From assembly GCA_903867305.1 (NCBI GenBank), contig CAIPQU010000115.1, positions 1 through 64,000 of the forward strand: a stretch of 64,000 nucleotides of DNA, in the 5' to 3' direction. The notes beneath the pieces are model-generated. The model did not search any database. It was not told where the DNA came from and saw nothing but the letters and a program-made list of their open reading frames with translations. Source of the stretch: an uncultured beta proteobacterium. Lineage in GTDB: Bacteria > Pseudomonadota > Gammaproteobacteria > Burkholderiales > Burkholderiaceae. Numbering within the stretch: the stretch's first letter is position 1; every line of letters starts with the position of its first letter. Positions 44,742-55,127 of this stretch are shown here, piece by piece. Both the position numbers and the translations under genes were made by a program.

Positions 44742-45692
44742 TTAAGGTGATATCCATACTGCAACAGTGAGCATCGCGAGCAAAATCATCCATAAAACTA
44801 CTGCGCGCCAAACTAAACTTGCGCCAGCGGATAAATGTGCGGGCACTGGCAAAATTCCGACCTCTTGGACAGGAACCTCTCCAGTATCCGCTAGCAAAAG
44901 AGCCTCTGTACTCTGAACCTGAGGTAATGGCTCACCTAGCTGTACTCCTAAGGCGCCACCACCAGTCCCAATCAAAATAGCTTTAGACTGAGTATTCCAT
45001 TTCTTTTGGTGAAAACGCCAAGCATAGGCAGCCTGCTCAAAATTACCTACAATCGTAAAACCTATGGCCGTGAGTCGCGTTGGCACCCAATCAATCACAT
45101 ATCGAAATTTTTGAATCATCACCATCAGCTTAGGACTAACCACTCCAAAGCGCCAACGCTCTTCCGCCATCATCGTTAGACGATACAAAATAACCCCAGC
45201 GGGACCTATCGGGAGTAAAAAAGCAAAAAACACCCCAAATACACTAGAGTGAACCGCTAAAATAGCTCGCTCTAATGTGTGTCTGACAATGTCGCTTTCT
45301 GTCATTGTCTCTGTATGAAGATTCGGTCCAACCCAATTGGCTAACTCGCGTCTCGCATCATCCAAACGCTTTTCTTGAAGCGCTTCTTGAATATTGCGAT
45401 ATTGGTAAGAAAACTGACGAAAACCCATGAAAGAATAAACAATCAATACATTCCAAACCAAGGCTAGGATCGGCAATTGATAAATTAACCATAAGTGCAT
45501 CATCAATACAAATAGCACCGGTGGAACAATTAAGACAGTGATCGCTACTTTTGCAGAGGTCTCTTCACCTGTATCACAATAATTGGGTACTTGATCGATC
45601 CAATAGCGCATCAATCGCTGAGTCCAGTGATTGGGGCCTACAGGTAAATACTGTTCAAGTATCAAACTAAACAATACAGAAAAAAAAGTCAT
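44742..45692 (-). CDS. CobD/CbiB-family membrane protein
   Basis: LILEQYLPVGPNHW, multiple TM, VGVVSPKL-type motif region. Confidence 0.8.
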   Translation of the reverse strand: MTFFSVLFSLILEQYLPVGPNHWTQRLMRYWIDQVPNYCDTGEETSAKVAITVLIVPPVLFVLMMHLWLIYQLPILALVWNVLIVYSFMGFRQFSYQYRNIQEALQEKRLDDARRELANWVGPNLHTETMTESDIVRHTLERAILAVHSSVFGVFFAFLLPIGPAGVILYRLTMMAEERWRFGVVSPKLMVMIQKFRYVIDWVPTRLTAIGFTIVGNFEQAAYAWRFHQKKWNTQSKAILIGTGGGALGVQLGEPLPQVQSTEALLLADTGEVPVQEVGILPVPAHLSAGASLVWRAVVLWMILLAMLTVAVWISP

Positions 45693-45696
45693 TTGA

Positions 45697-46383
45697 TTAA
45701 GCGCTTAAAAAATGATAGAGATTCCTGAGCATACCAGCAGTTGCACCCCAAATAAATTTCGACTGATACGGCATAGCATAAAAACGACGCGTATATTCAG
45801 GGGCAATATGCTCTCTGATTTGATGATTCGCTGGATTCATTAAGAAAGAGAGCGGTACTTCAAAAATATCAGATACTTCATTGGCGTCTGCTACTAGACC
45901 ATCAGTGGAAGATACCAATCCTACAATGGGAGTAACTTGATAACCAGTAATCGTTAAATAATCAGGTAAATGACCTAGGTGCTCTACTCGAGAGAATGGT
46001 AATCCAATCTCTTCTTGAGCCTCACGCAAGGCGGTATGTTTAATGTCAACATCAGACTCTTCTTTACGCCCGCCAGGAAAACTAATCTGACCAGCATGCG
46101 AATGTAAGTGATCAGCACGCTGAGTAAATAAAACACTTAAATGATTTTCGTATTGAACAATCGGAATTAATACAGCAGCAATTCGTTTTCCCTTACCTTT
46201 GGAATACTCATAAGACTGGCGAGACTCATCCGTCACCTCGGGCGTCCAAGTTTTTGATTGCAAAAATCGATCCCTCAATCCTTGCGGATGCAAAATATCC
46301 ATCCGCACAGCAGGCGCTTCAAGGTATGCCTGTTCAATTGGAACAAGCTGAGGATCAAATTTAAGAATTCGTTGTTGCATCAA
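45697..46383 (-). CDS. NUDIX CoA pyrophosphatase (NudL-like)
   Basis: AGQISFPGGRKEESDVDIKHTALREAQEEIGL. Confidence 0.92.
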   Translation of the reverse strand: MMQQRILKFDPQLVPIEQAYLEAPAVRMDILHPQGLRDRFLQSKTWTPEVTDESRQSYEYSKGKGKRIAAVLIPIVQYENHLSVLFTQRADHLHSHAGQISFPGGRKEESDVDIKHTALREAQEEIGLPFSRVEHLGHLPDYLTITGYQVTPIVGLVSSTDGLVADANEVSDIFEVPLSFLMNPANHQIREHIAPEYTRRFYAMPYQSKFIWGATAGMLRNLYHFLSA

Positions 46384-46429
46384 ATAATTATAAGTGGTCT
46401 ATATGAAAATATAGAAATGAAAATACAGG

Positions 46430-46460
46430 CGAAAAAAAAGGCAGCTGAAGCCGCCTTTTC
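46430..46460 (-). terminator. Intrinsic terminator after rplS
   Basis: Minus strand AAGGC(ggcttcagct)GCCTTTTTTTT. Confidence 0.65.
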
Positions 46461-46475
46461 ATTGAGCATCAGCTC

Positions 46476-46871
46476 TTACTTTGCAGCAACTTCCGGTTTA
46501 GCTTTACGAGAAACCAACTTCTCTTTAATACGCGCTGATTTACCAGAACGCTCACGCAAGTAATAGAGTTTTGCACGACGGACATCTCCGCGACGCTTCA
46601 CTTCAATACTAGCAATCAATGGTGAGTAGGTTTGAAAAGTTCTTTCAACGCCTTCACCAGAGGAAATTTTACGAACGATGAAGCTTGAGTTCAGGCCACG
46701 ATTGCGCTTAGCAATCACAACACCTTCAAAAGCCTGTGAACGTTTACGAGTTCCTTCAACCACATTGACATTCACTACGAGTGTGTCGCCAGGTGCGAAT
46801 TCAGGAACAACTTTGTTTGCCGTGAGGCGAGCAATTTCTTCTTGCTCAATTTTTTCGATGAGATTCATCAT
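46476..46871 (-). CDS. rplS: 50S ribosomal protein L19
   Basis: [46 protein letters not shown]. Confidence 0.98.
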   Translation of the reverse strand: MMNLIEKIEQEEIARLTANKVVPEFAPGDTLVVNVNVVEGTRKRSQAFEGVVIAKRNRGLNSSFIVRKISSGEGVERTFQTYSPLIASIEVKRRGDVRRAKLYYLRERSGKSARIKEKLVSRKAKPEVAAK

Positions 46872-46949
46872 GACTCCTTATGTATCATTCCAGCGTTGAT
46901 CCCAAAGAACTTGCTTTGGACCTGAAAGAGGATACGACATTAAAAACTG

Positions 46950-47702
46950 TTAAGACCCCATCTGCTTTAAAAATAATTCATCCGAAGCACTTAACAACCC
47001 ATTTTTTCGAGCTGATTCAATTAAATCAGGTCGATGCTGCTGGGTCGCGATCAATGATTGCTCACGACGCCAACCTGCTATTTTCGCATGATTTCCACCT
47101 AAAAGTACATTAGGTACTACAAAATTTTCATAATTTTCTGGTCGAGTATAGTGGGGACAGTCTAAAAGCCCCTGCATAAAGCTATCTTGCTGGGCAGATT
47201 CATCATCCCCAAGTACCCCTGGAATGGTCCGAATCATAGCATCCATCATTAACATGGCTGGGATTTCCCCACCAGAAACCACAAAATCTCCAATACTGAC
47301 CTCAAAGTCCACGTGTTGCTCTATAAAGCGCTGATCTACAGCTTCATATCGTCCACAAACTAAAGTCATCTGAGAGTAACTCAGCATCTCTTTGACCATT
47401 CCCTGCTGAAATACCCTTCCTTGAGGAGAAAGTAAGATAACCGGTCCCTGGGCATGATTGGCTTCGTGTAAAGCAAGAGCAATCGCCTGTACCGTCTTAT
47501 CTAGGGGGCCGGCCATCATAACCATCCCCGGCCCACCACCATATGCCCGATCATCGACAGTTTTACGAGTATCTGTTGTATAGTCCCTGGGATTCCAGGT
47601 ACGCAATTCAAAGACCTGTTTATCTAACGCACGTCCAATGACTCCGCCAATGCGAAGAGCTTCAAACATTTCTGGAAATAACGTGATGACATCAAATCGC
47701 AT
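46950..47702 (-). CDS. trmD: tRNA (guanine37-N1)-methyltransferase (ORF extends to 47744)
   Basis: MRFDVITLFPEMF, DDRAYGGGPGMVM, SIGDFVVSGGEIPAM. Confidence 0.97.
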   Translation of the reverse strand: MRFDVITLFPEMFEALRIGGVIGRALDKQVFELRTWNPRDYTTDTRKTVDDRAYGGGPGMVMMAGPLDKTVQAIALALHEANHAQGPVILLSPQGRVFQQGMVKEMLSYSQMTLVCGRYEAVDQRFIEQHVDFEVSIGDFVVSGGEIPAMLMMDAMIRTIPGVLGDDESAQQDSFMQGLLDCPHYTRPENYENFVVPNVLLGGNHAKIAGWRREQSLIATQQHRPDLIESARKNGLLSASDELFLKQMGS

Positions 47703-47725
47703 CGTTTTACTCTTCAGAAGTTGAT

Positions 47726-48283
47726 TTACCAATCGATCTGCCAATCAACCAAAATACGCTTAGGGTTGGAGTCAAGTTGTACGTCAATAATAAATGCCTC
47801 TACAAAAGGGATCAAACGTTGTTTTTTGACATCATCTTCAATAATGAGCACCGTTTGCGCACTGTTATCAACGATTTCAATAACTCTCCCAATACGCTCA
47901 TCCGATTGATTTTGAACTTCTGCTCCCATCAAATCCGTCCAGTAATACTCATTTTCTTGAGTCACAGGGAACTTTGATCTCGGGATAGCAACAATACTGG
48001 ATTTCAGACTGAGAGCAATCTCACGATCAGTTAAACCAACTAATTCCAGTAAAATAGAACCGCTGTGTAATCGAGCTTTATAAACCTCATAATCATGATT
48101 CATGAGAGGGTTTTTCGCATTCGAAATCCAAATTTGTTTCGCTGCAAGCAATGCTACAGGATCATTGGAAAAAGGACGGATTTTTAAAGCCCCACGGATA
48201 CCGTAGGCCTCTATGACCGTTCCGATGTCGACTAAATCGTTTTGTAAAGTCGTCATCGTGAAGCCATCAGTAAATTGGGGCAA
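47726..48283 (-). CDS. rimM: 16S rRNA processing protein RimM
   Basis: DIGTVIEAYGIRGALKIRPFSNDP, EYYWTDLMGAEV. Confidence 0.95.
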   Translation of the reverse strand: MPQFTDGFTMTTLQNDLVDIGTVIEAYGIRGALKIRPFSNDPVALLAAKQIWISNAKNPLMNHDYEVYKARLHSGSILLELVGLTDREIALSLKSSIVAIPRSKFPVTQENEYYWTDLMGAEVQNQSDERIGRVIEIVDNSAQTVLIIEDDVKKQRLIPFVEAFIIDVQLDSNPKRILVDWQIDW

Positions 48284-48298
48284 AGAGCCCCAATACGA

Positions 48299-48544
48299 TT
48301 AGTGAGTAGAATGCTGTTTAATTAAACGCTTAACCGTTGGTGACATTTCAGCACCTACGCCAGACCAATAAGTTAAACGATCTTGAGCAACACGAAATGC
48401 TTGCTCTGTTGACGCTGCTCTAGGATTGTAATAACCTAAACGCTCTACGAAGTTAGAGTCTCTGCGATTACGCTTATCAGTAACAACAATACTATAAAAA
48501 GGACGCTTTTTTGAACCACCGCGTGCAAGTCGAATGACGACCAT
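48299..48544 (-). CDS. rpsP: 30S ribosomal protein S16
   Basis: [41 protein letters not shown]. Confidence 0.98.
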   Translation of the reverse strand: MVVIRLARGGSKKRPFYSIVVTDKRNRRDSNFVERLGYYNPRAASTEQAFRVAQDRLTYWSGVGAEMSPTVKRLIKQHSTH

Positions 48545-48691
48545 AAATATTCCTCAAAATGAACTAAAACTATCAAAAAATTAGGGATGAAAGAATTTCC
48601 TTGAATCATTGAACGAAATTTGCTATCCAATAAACTCAAATGACTTTACATTACTACCCTAGAAAACCAACTATTTTATCTTAAAACATCG

Positions 48692-49213
48692 ATGACGACA
48701 AACAATTATTCCCCTTGGAAGCCTATTTCCCTCTATTTCAAGTTCAGTTTTGTCGTTTTGGGCCTTCTAAACCTAGTTTCTTGCAGTAATATACTGCCAG
48801 ATTGTAATTCTTGCTCAAGCCCCCCCCTGTTTCAACTCAATGGTCGCTGGGAACTTCTGCGCTGGAACTTGCCCCCGGATCAAAATGGTTTAGTGAAAAA
48901 CCGCACCATACCTCATGGTGACAACGGTGAACCAATCATCATCGCCTTTAACCAAGAAACCAAAATGCTCTCAGGCTATGCTGGATGTAATCGCTTCTTC
49001 TCAAAACTCTCCATCGACTCGAAGAACGCTATCGTTTTAGGCAATATTGGAAGTACAAAAATGATGTGTTTTGAAAACTATCGAATGGAGCTTGAGCGTG
49101 ATTTTTTAAATCAATTAGATGACTATCGATCCTTGAATCTCAAAGGTGATCAATTATTACTCGTGGGCCGAACGGGAGATGTTCTTGTATTTGGTCGACG
49201 TGGGCCTCCTTAA
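48692..49213 (+). CDS. META-domain (DUF306) lipoprotein-like protein
   Basis: Lipobox-like LLNLVSC, LNGRWELLRW, GYAGCNRFFSKL, STKMMC. Confidence 0.8.
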   Translation: MTTNNYSPWKPISLYFKFSFVVLGLLNLVSCSNILPDCNSCSSPPLFQLNGRWELLRWNLPPDQNGLVKNRTIPHGDNGEPIIIAFNQETKMLSGYAGCNRFFSKLSIDSKNAIVLGNIGSTKMMCFENYRMELERDFLNQLDDYRSLNLKGDQLLLVGRTGDVLVFGRRGPP

Positions 49214-49267
49214 TATTTTTTAAACTTTACAAATACGTGAAGTTCGACTGCGCATTATCATAGCCCT

Positions 49268-49717
49268 ATGCAAAATTCATTTAAATCTAAGCTTATCGTT
49301 TGTTTACTGAGCCTCTTTCTGCCAGGAACAGGTCTTCATTGGTTATATCTTCAGGGGAAAAAATGCCCTTGGTTCTACCTCCAACTAGGTGCTCTCTTAT
49401 TCGGTATTTGGGGTTGGTTTGCTCTCGTTCAAACAGAAAAAGCTTCGTTGATGGGATGGTTTGCGGTCGCCTTAGGAGATATTTCACTCCTCTCAAGCTG
49501 GCTTGCAACCTTGGCTTTTGGTCTGCGAGCAGATGAAAAATTTGATGAGCAATTTAATCAACATTCTCCCCAAAAAAACGCCTCACGCTGGGCAGTGATC
49601 TATTGCATGATAACCGCGCTTCTGATCGGTGCTTTTGTGCTGATGTCTGGACTTGCGATTGCCTTTGAGCAATACTTCGTTTCTCAAGTTGAAGCCGCAA
49701 AAGAAATCTCTCAATAA
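49268..49717 (+). CDS. Small membrane protein, unknown function (TM2-like N-terminus)
   Basis: CLLSLFLPGTGLHWLYLQGKK, 3-4 TM. Confidence 0.65.
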   Translation: MQNSFKSKLIVCLLSLFLPGTGLHWLYLQGKKCPWFYLQLGALLFGIWGWFALVQTEKASLMGWFAVALGDISLLSSWLATLAFGLRADEKFDEQFNQHSPQKNASRWAVIYCMITALLIGAFVLMSGLAIAFEQYFVSQVEAAKEISQ

Positions 49718-49836
49718 TTACCGCAACTTACATAGAAATAGCCCATCATTAGTTAAGCTTTTCTCTGTGATTTCATATGCATCTTACCAACACGACCAAA
49801 TTAATAAAAATCAACGCGTAAAATCAATAGTGCGAC

Positions 49837-51624
49837 TTAGAACTGCTCAGCAGTGAGTGCATTGGCAACCGCACCACCTTCAATAATGGCTGATGCAATT
49901 CCGGGTACTTGCGTTAATAAATGTTGGGCATAAAACTGAGCCGTACTGATCTTCGCTTGATAAAAATCCGGATCATCATTCAAATGTTGCCTGGCTACAA
50001 GTAAGGCACGAGCCATTTGCCAACCACCTAATGTAAGACCACAAATCTGCAAGTAAGGCACACTGCCAGCAAAAACGGCTTTAATATCAGACTTAGTATT
50101 CGTAATGACGTGCATGATGACGTTTTCTAAGGCATGCCTAGCCATACTAAGTTTTTCAAGCATCACCTTCGCTGCTTCAGTGTCAGATCTCGCCAATTCG
50201 TGTTCAGTGCGTTCGATCTGCTTACAAATAGCTTGGGCAACTGCGCCGCCGTCGCGCAAAGTTTTTCTACCAACTAAATCATTCGCCTGGATCGCCGTAG
50301 TGCCTTCATAAATCGGCAAAATACGTGCGTCACGATAATGTTGTGCCGCACCAGTCTCTTCAATGAATCCCATACCCCCATGAATCTGTACTCCAAGACT
50401 CGTTACTAAAACAGACATCTCGGTAGAAAAACCTTTAATAATAGGGACTAAAAACTCGTAAAAAGCATGATTTTCGTGACGTGTTTTTTCATCAGTAGTA
50501 TTTTCACTTGCATCGAGTGCAGCAATACCAACATAAGCTAAGCTTCTAGCACCCTCCACATAGGCACGCATCGTCATCAGCATTCTTTTGACATCTGGGT
50601 GATGAATAATCGCCACCGGCCCAGTAGAGCCAGCAAGATCTCTACTCTGGATACGTTCTTTTGCATAGCTAACTGCCTTTTGATATGCTCGGTCTGCCAG
50701 TGCAATACCCTGCATACCTACGCCAAAACGCGCTGCATTCATCATGATGAACATATAAGCCAAACCATTGTTCTCTTCTCCAACGAGATAACCAATCGCT
50801 CCACCATGGTCTCCATATTGCAATACTGCCGTAGGGCTAGCTTTAATCCCTAACTTATGCTCTAAAGAAATACAGTGGACATCATTGCGCTGTCCGATCT
50901 GGCCATTGTCATTCACCAAAAATTTCGGTACGACAAATAATGAAATTCCTTTAACACCTTCAGGACCATTGGGCGTCCTCGCTAAAACTAAATGAATGAT
51001 GTTTTCGGTATAGTCATGATCACCATAAGTGATATAAATTTTGGTACCGAAAATTTTATATGTGCCATCACCAACCGGCTCGGCTCGCGTTCTCACCAAA
51101 GCCAAATCCGAACCTGCTTGTGGTTCTGTCAGATTCATGGTCCCAGTCCATTTACCAGAAACCATATTTGGAATAAAACGGTTTTTGATGTCTTCACTTG
51201 CCGCTACTGTCAGAGCTTCAATCGCTCCTTCAGTGAGCATCGGACAAAGTGAAAATGATAAATTTGCGGAATTAATCATCTCTTGGCAAGGTGTCGATAT
51301 GAGTTTAGGCAAACCTTGACCACCAAACTCTTCGGCATGCGTGATTCCCTGCCATCCTGCCGCCACATATTGATCAAAAGCTTCTTTAAATCCTGGCGTC
51401 GTGACAACATGACCATCTTTCAAATAACTAGGCTGCTGATCACCCTTCCAGTTCAGCGGAGCAACCACTTCTTCCGCAAACTTGGCAGACTCATTCAAAA
51501 TCGACTCTGCTGTTTGTGCATCAATACCAGCTTGGGCAAAGGGTGGAAGACTTGCTACTTGTGACAAACCTGCTAAATGTTTCATCACAAACATCATTTC
51601 TTTAACTGGTGCTTGATAAGTCAT
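49837..51624 (-). CDS. Acyl-CoA dehydrogenase (long form)
   Basis: WTGTMNLTEPQAGSDLALVRTRA, QIHGGMGFIEETGAAQHYRDARILPIYEGTTAIQANDL. Confidence 0.95.
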   Translation of the reverse strand: MTYQAPVKEMMFVMKHLAGLSQVASLPPFAQAGIDAQTAESILNESAKFAEEVVAPLNWKGDQQPSYLKDGHVVTTPGFKEAFDQYVAAGWQGITHAEEFGGQGLPKLISTPCQEMINSANLSFSLCPMLTEGAIEALTVAASEDIKNRFIPNMVSGKWTGTMNLTEPQAGSDLALVRTRAEPVGDGTYKIFGTKIYITYGDHDYTENIIHLVLARTPNGPEGVKGISLFVVPKFLVNDNGQIGQRNDVHCISLEHKLGIKASPTAVLQYGDHGGAIGYLVGEENNGLAYMFIMMNAARFGVGMQGIALADRAYQKAVSYAKERIQSRDLAGSTGPVAIIHHPDVKRMLMTMRAYVEGARSLAYVGIAALDASENTTDEKTRHENHAFYEFLVPIIKGFSTEMSVLVTSLGVQIHGGMGFIEETGAAQHYRDARILPIYEGTTAIQANDLVGRKTLRDGGAVAQAICKQIERTEHELARSDTEAAKVMLEKLSMARHALENVIMHVITNTKSDIKAVFAGSVPYLQICGLTLGGWQMARALLVARQHLNDDPDFYQAKISTAQFYAQHLLTQVPGIASAIIEGGAVANALTAEQF

Positions 51625-51669
51625 GACCCACTCCCGAATCGTTTTAAAAGAATTTGAATCAATACTGCA

Positions 51670-52608
51670 TTAGCTTTTGATAGCAGCCACAAGCTCTGGT
51701 ACGACAGTAAATAGGTCCGCAACTAATCCATAATCAGCAACGCCAAAGATCGGTGCCTCAGGATCTTTATTGATAGCAACAATGACCTTCGAATCTTTCA
51801 TTCCCGCAAGATGTTGAATCGCACCAGAAATACCAACCGCAACATAAAGTTGTGGGGCTACAATTTTTCCAGTTTGCCCAACCTGATAATCATTCGGAAC
51901 ATATCCTGCATCAACGGCGGCTCTTGAAGCACCTAAGGCAGCGCCTAGACTATCTGCAAGGGGTTCCATGATTTGATGATAATTCTCACCAGAACCAAGG
52001 CCACGCCCACCAGAAACAATAATTTTGGCCGCAGTAAGTTCTGGACGATCGGATTTTGTGGTCTCACGAGAGACAAACTGACTCTGTCCAGAATCGCTCA
52101 CAATAGCAACACTTTCAATCGTGGCAGAACCACCAGTTGCTGGGGCTGGATCAAATCCAGTCGTCCGAACGGTAATGACTTTGAGTGCATCATTTGACTG
52201 AATCGTCGCGATGGCATTGCCTGCATAAATAGGTCGCTCAAAGGTATCAGGATTAATGACTTTAGTAATTTCTGAGATTTGCGCTACATCTTTTAATGCT
52301 GCAACACGAGGCATCATATTTTTACCACTCGCACTTGCAGCAACCAGGATATGAGTATATGCATTAACCATGGATAAAACTTGTCCTGCAATGTTCTCAG
52401 CAAGTTGATTTTCAAAAACAGCATCATCTGCTACCAACACTTTACTAACGCCAGCAATTTGTGCGGCTTGTTGAGCGACCTCAGATATGCCATGCCCAAG
52501 GATCAAAATATGAATATCTTGATGAATCTGTAAGGCAGCACTCATCACATTGAGCGTGCTAGTTTGTAGGTGATTCTGATGTGATTCGGCGATTACAAGA
52601 ACAGTCAT
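51670..52608 (-). CDS. etfA: Electron transfer flavoprotein alpha subunit
   Basis: SGGRGLGSGENY, LGASRAAVDAGYVPNDYQVGQTGKIVAPQLYVAVGISGAIQHLAGM. Confidence 0.97.
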   Translation of the reverse strand: MTVLVIAESHQNHLQTSTLNVMSAALQIHQDIHILILGHGISEVAQQAAQIAGVSKVLVADDAVFENQLAENIAGQVLSMVNAYTHILVAASASGKNMMPRVAALKDVAQISEITKVINPDTFERPIYAGNAIATIQSNDALKVITVRTTGFDPAPATGGSATIESVAIVSDSGQSQFVSRETTKSDRPELTAAKIIVSGGRGLGSGENYHQIMEPLADSLGAALGASRAAVDAGYVPNDYQVGQTGKIVAPQLYVAVGISGAIQHLAGMKDSKVIVAINKDPEAPIFGVADYGLVADLFTVVPELVAAIKS

Positions 52609-53358
52609 TTAAATTACCTTTGCTTCATTTTTTAATTTATCGATCAAGGTCGCCACATCAGGAACCATCACTCCAGATTGACGCTTACCTGGCTCTACCA
52701 CCTGAATAGTCTTTAAGCGTGGCGTGACATCTACCCCTAAATCTTCTGGCTTAAGGATATCCAAAGTTTTCTTTTTGGCTTTCATAATATTCGGAAGAGT
52801 CACGTAACGTGGTTCATTTAAGCGCAAATCGGTAGTCACCACCGCGGGTAAGCTCACCCGAATAGTCTCTAAACCGCCATCAACCTCACGCGTGACTTGA
52901 GCAAAACCACCATCGATGGCTACTTTAGAAGCAAATGTTGCCTGAGGAACATGCATTAGAGCCGCTAACATTTGACCAGTTTGATTACTATCATCGTCAA
53001 TCGCCTGCTTACCCAAAATCACGAGTTGTGGAGACTCTTTATCCGCAAGGGCTTTTAAAATTTTCGCGACAGCAAGGGGTTGAATATCTTCGCTCGTCTC
53101 AACGAGTATGGCTCGATCAGCACCGATCGCCATCGCTGTTCTTAAGGTTTCTTGACATTGTGTCACCCCAATTGAGACAGCAATCACTTCAGTGGCAACG
53201 CCTGCCTCTTTAAGTCTTACCGCCTCTTCAACAGCGATTTCATCAAACGGATTCATACTCATTTTGACGTTCGCCGTTTCAACACCAGAATGATCTGACT
53301 TAACTCGCACCTTGACGTTGTAGTCCACTACTCTTTTTACTGCTACTAAAATTTTCAT
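52609..53358 (-). CDS. etfB: Electron transfer flavoprotein beta subunit
   Basis: [55 protein letters not shown]. Confidence 0.97.
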   Translation of the reverse strand: MKILVAVKRVVDYNVKVRVKSDHSGVETANVKMSMNPFDEIAVEEAVRLKEAGVATEVIAVSIGVTQCQETLRTAMAIGADRAILVETSEDIQPLAVAKILKALADKESPQLVILGKQAIDDDSNQTGQMLAALMHVPQATFASKVAIDGGFAQVTREVDGGLETIRVSLPAVVTTDLRLNEPRYVTLPNIMKAKKKTLDILKPEDLGVDVTPRLKTIQVVEPGKRQSGVMVPDVATLIDKLKNEAKVI

Positions 53359-53467
53359 AAAAATGACCTAAATAAACAATTTCCTACACAAATGAATGCT
53401 ACTGCATTTACTGAACTTGAATTTGAATTTCAACGACTATCCCCATCAGAATTAGGGGTACTCTATT

Positions 53468-55120
53468 TTACACGTCGATCGCCTTTGCGGAGTCTGCTCG
53501 TTTGCGAAGTTCAAACTTCTGAATTTTGCCGGTGGATGTTTTAGGTAAATCCCCAAAAACAATCGTCCGAGGAACTTTAAATCCCGCTAGATGGAGCTTA
53601 CAATGCTCAACAATTTCTTTTTCAGTGACTTCTGCACCTTGTTTAATTTCTAAAAAAGCACAAGGGGTTTCACCCCATTTGGGATCAGGCTTTGCAACAA
53701 CGGCGGCCGCCATAACCGCCGGATGACGATATAAAACATCTTCAACCTCGATCGATGAAATATTTTCCCCTCCAGAAATAATGATGTCTTTACTGCGGTC
53801 TTTAATCTTGACATAACCATCCGGATGCATGACTGCTAAATCCCCCGTGTGAAACCATCCTCCAGCAAAGGCCTCTTGAGTGGCCCTCTCATTTTTCAGA
53901 TACCCTTTCATAGTCATGTTGCCGCGGAACATAATCTCACCCATCGTGACCCCATCAGCCGGAACCTCAGTCATCGTCACAGGATCCATCACCTTCATTG
54001 CTTGCTGCAAGTGATAACTGACGCCTTGACGTGCATTCAAATTAGCGCGCTCCCCAATATCTAATTGCTCCCAAGTCTCATGTTTGACACAGACTGCAGC
54101 TGGTCCATAAATCTCAGTTAAGCCATAGACGTGCAATAAATCAAATCCCATCGTTTCCATACCCTCAATCATGGCTGCGGGAGGTGCCGCGCCAGCTACC
54201 ATCCCCTTAATACCTTTAGGTACCCCTACTTTCAACTCTTGATTAGCATTGACCAACAAGCCATGCACAATCGGTGCCGCACAATAATGCGTTACGCCAT
54301 TTTCTTTCATAGAGCTCAAAATATTGACTGCATCTACTTTACGTAAACAGACATTCACCCCAGCTCTTGCAGCAATCACCCAGGGAAAGGTCCAACCATT
54401 GCAATGAAACATCGGTAAAGTCCACAAATAAATGGGGTGTTTAGGCATATCCCATTCCAAGATATTGGAAATCGCTCCATCAAAAGCACCACGGTGATGG
54501 TAGACAACTCCCTTGGGGTTCCCAGTAGTTCCCGATGTGTAATTTAAGCAAATGGAATCCCACTCATCCTGCGGATATTGCCACGCATAATCAGGATCGC
54601 CACTTTGTAAAAATACTTCATAGTCAATGTTACCAATCGCTTGACCATCTCCAGTGTAAAGAGGGTCGGTAATATCAATCACCAGTACATCCTTTAACTT
54701 TGATATCTCAAGCGCTTTTTTCATGATTTGACTAAATTCAGGATCAATCAGTACCACTTTTGCTTCCCCATGACCCAACATAAAGGCAATTGCTTCCGGA
54801 TCTAAGCGGGTATTCAATGCATTTAAGACAGCGCCTGACATCGGGATCCCAAAGTGAGCCTCAACCATGGGAGGGGTATTAGGTAACATGACTGCGACGG
54901 TATCACCCTTGCCGATGCCTTTTTTATGCAAGGCGCTCGCTAAGCGAATACAACGCTCATAAGTGGTTTTCCAATCCTGTCTGAATGCTCCATGAACGAT
55001 TGCTAATTGATGAGGATAAACCTTCGCTGTTCTCTCAATAAAAGAGAGCGGGCTCATTGGCGTATGATTCGCCGCGTTCTGATCTAAACCTTGTTCATAA
55101 AAACTCATCACTTGCTCCAA
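53468..55120 (-). CDS. AMP-dependent acyl-CoA synthetase
   Basis: LNYTSGTTGNPKGVVYHHRGA, GWFHTGDLAVMHPDGYVKIKDRSKDIIISGGENISS. Confidence 0.94.
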   Translation of the reverse strand: MEQVMSFYEQGLDQNAANHTPMSPLSFIERTAKVYPHQLAIVHGAFRQDWKTTYERCIRLASALHKKGIGKGDTVAVMLPNTPPMVEAHFGIPMSGAVLNALNTRLDPEAIAFMLGHGEAKVVLIDPEFSQIMKKALEISKLKDVLVIDITDPLYTGDGQAIGNIDYEVFLQSGDPDYAWQYPQDEWDSICLNYTSGTTGNPKGVVYHHRGAFDGAISNILEWDMPKHPIYLWTLPMFHCNGWTFPWVIAARAGVNVCLRKVDAVNILSSMKENGVTHYCAAPIVHGLLVNANQELKVGVPKGIKGMVAGAAPPAAMIEGMETMGFDLLHVYGLTEIYGPAAVCVKHETWEQLDIGERANLNARQGVSYHLQQAMKVMDPVTMTEVPADGVTMGEIMFRGNMTMKGYLKNERATQEAFAGGWFHTGDLAVMHPDGYVKIKDRSKDIIISGGENISSIEVEDVLYRHPAVMAAAVVAKPDPKWGETPCAFLEIKQGAEVTEKEIVEHCKLHLAGFKVPRTIVFGDLPKTSTGKIQKFELRKRADSAKAIDV

Positions 55121-55127
55121 TATAGAT

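Noticed and set aside
53392-53541. Small plus-strand ORF starting MNATAFTELEFEF between etfB and the acyl-CoA synthetase
   Set aside because: Short, runs antisense into the synthetase 3' end, no SD or family support.
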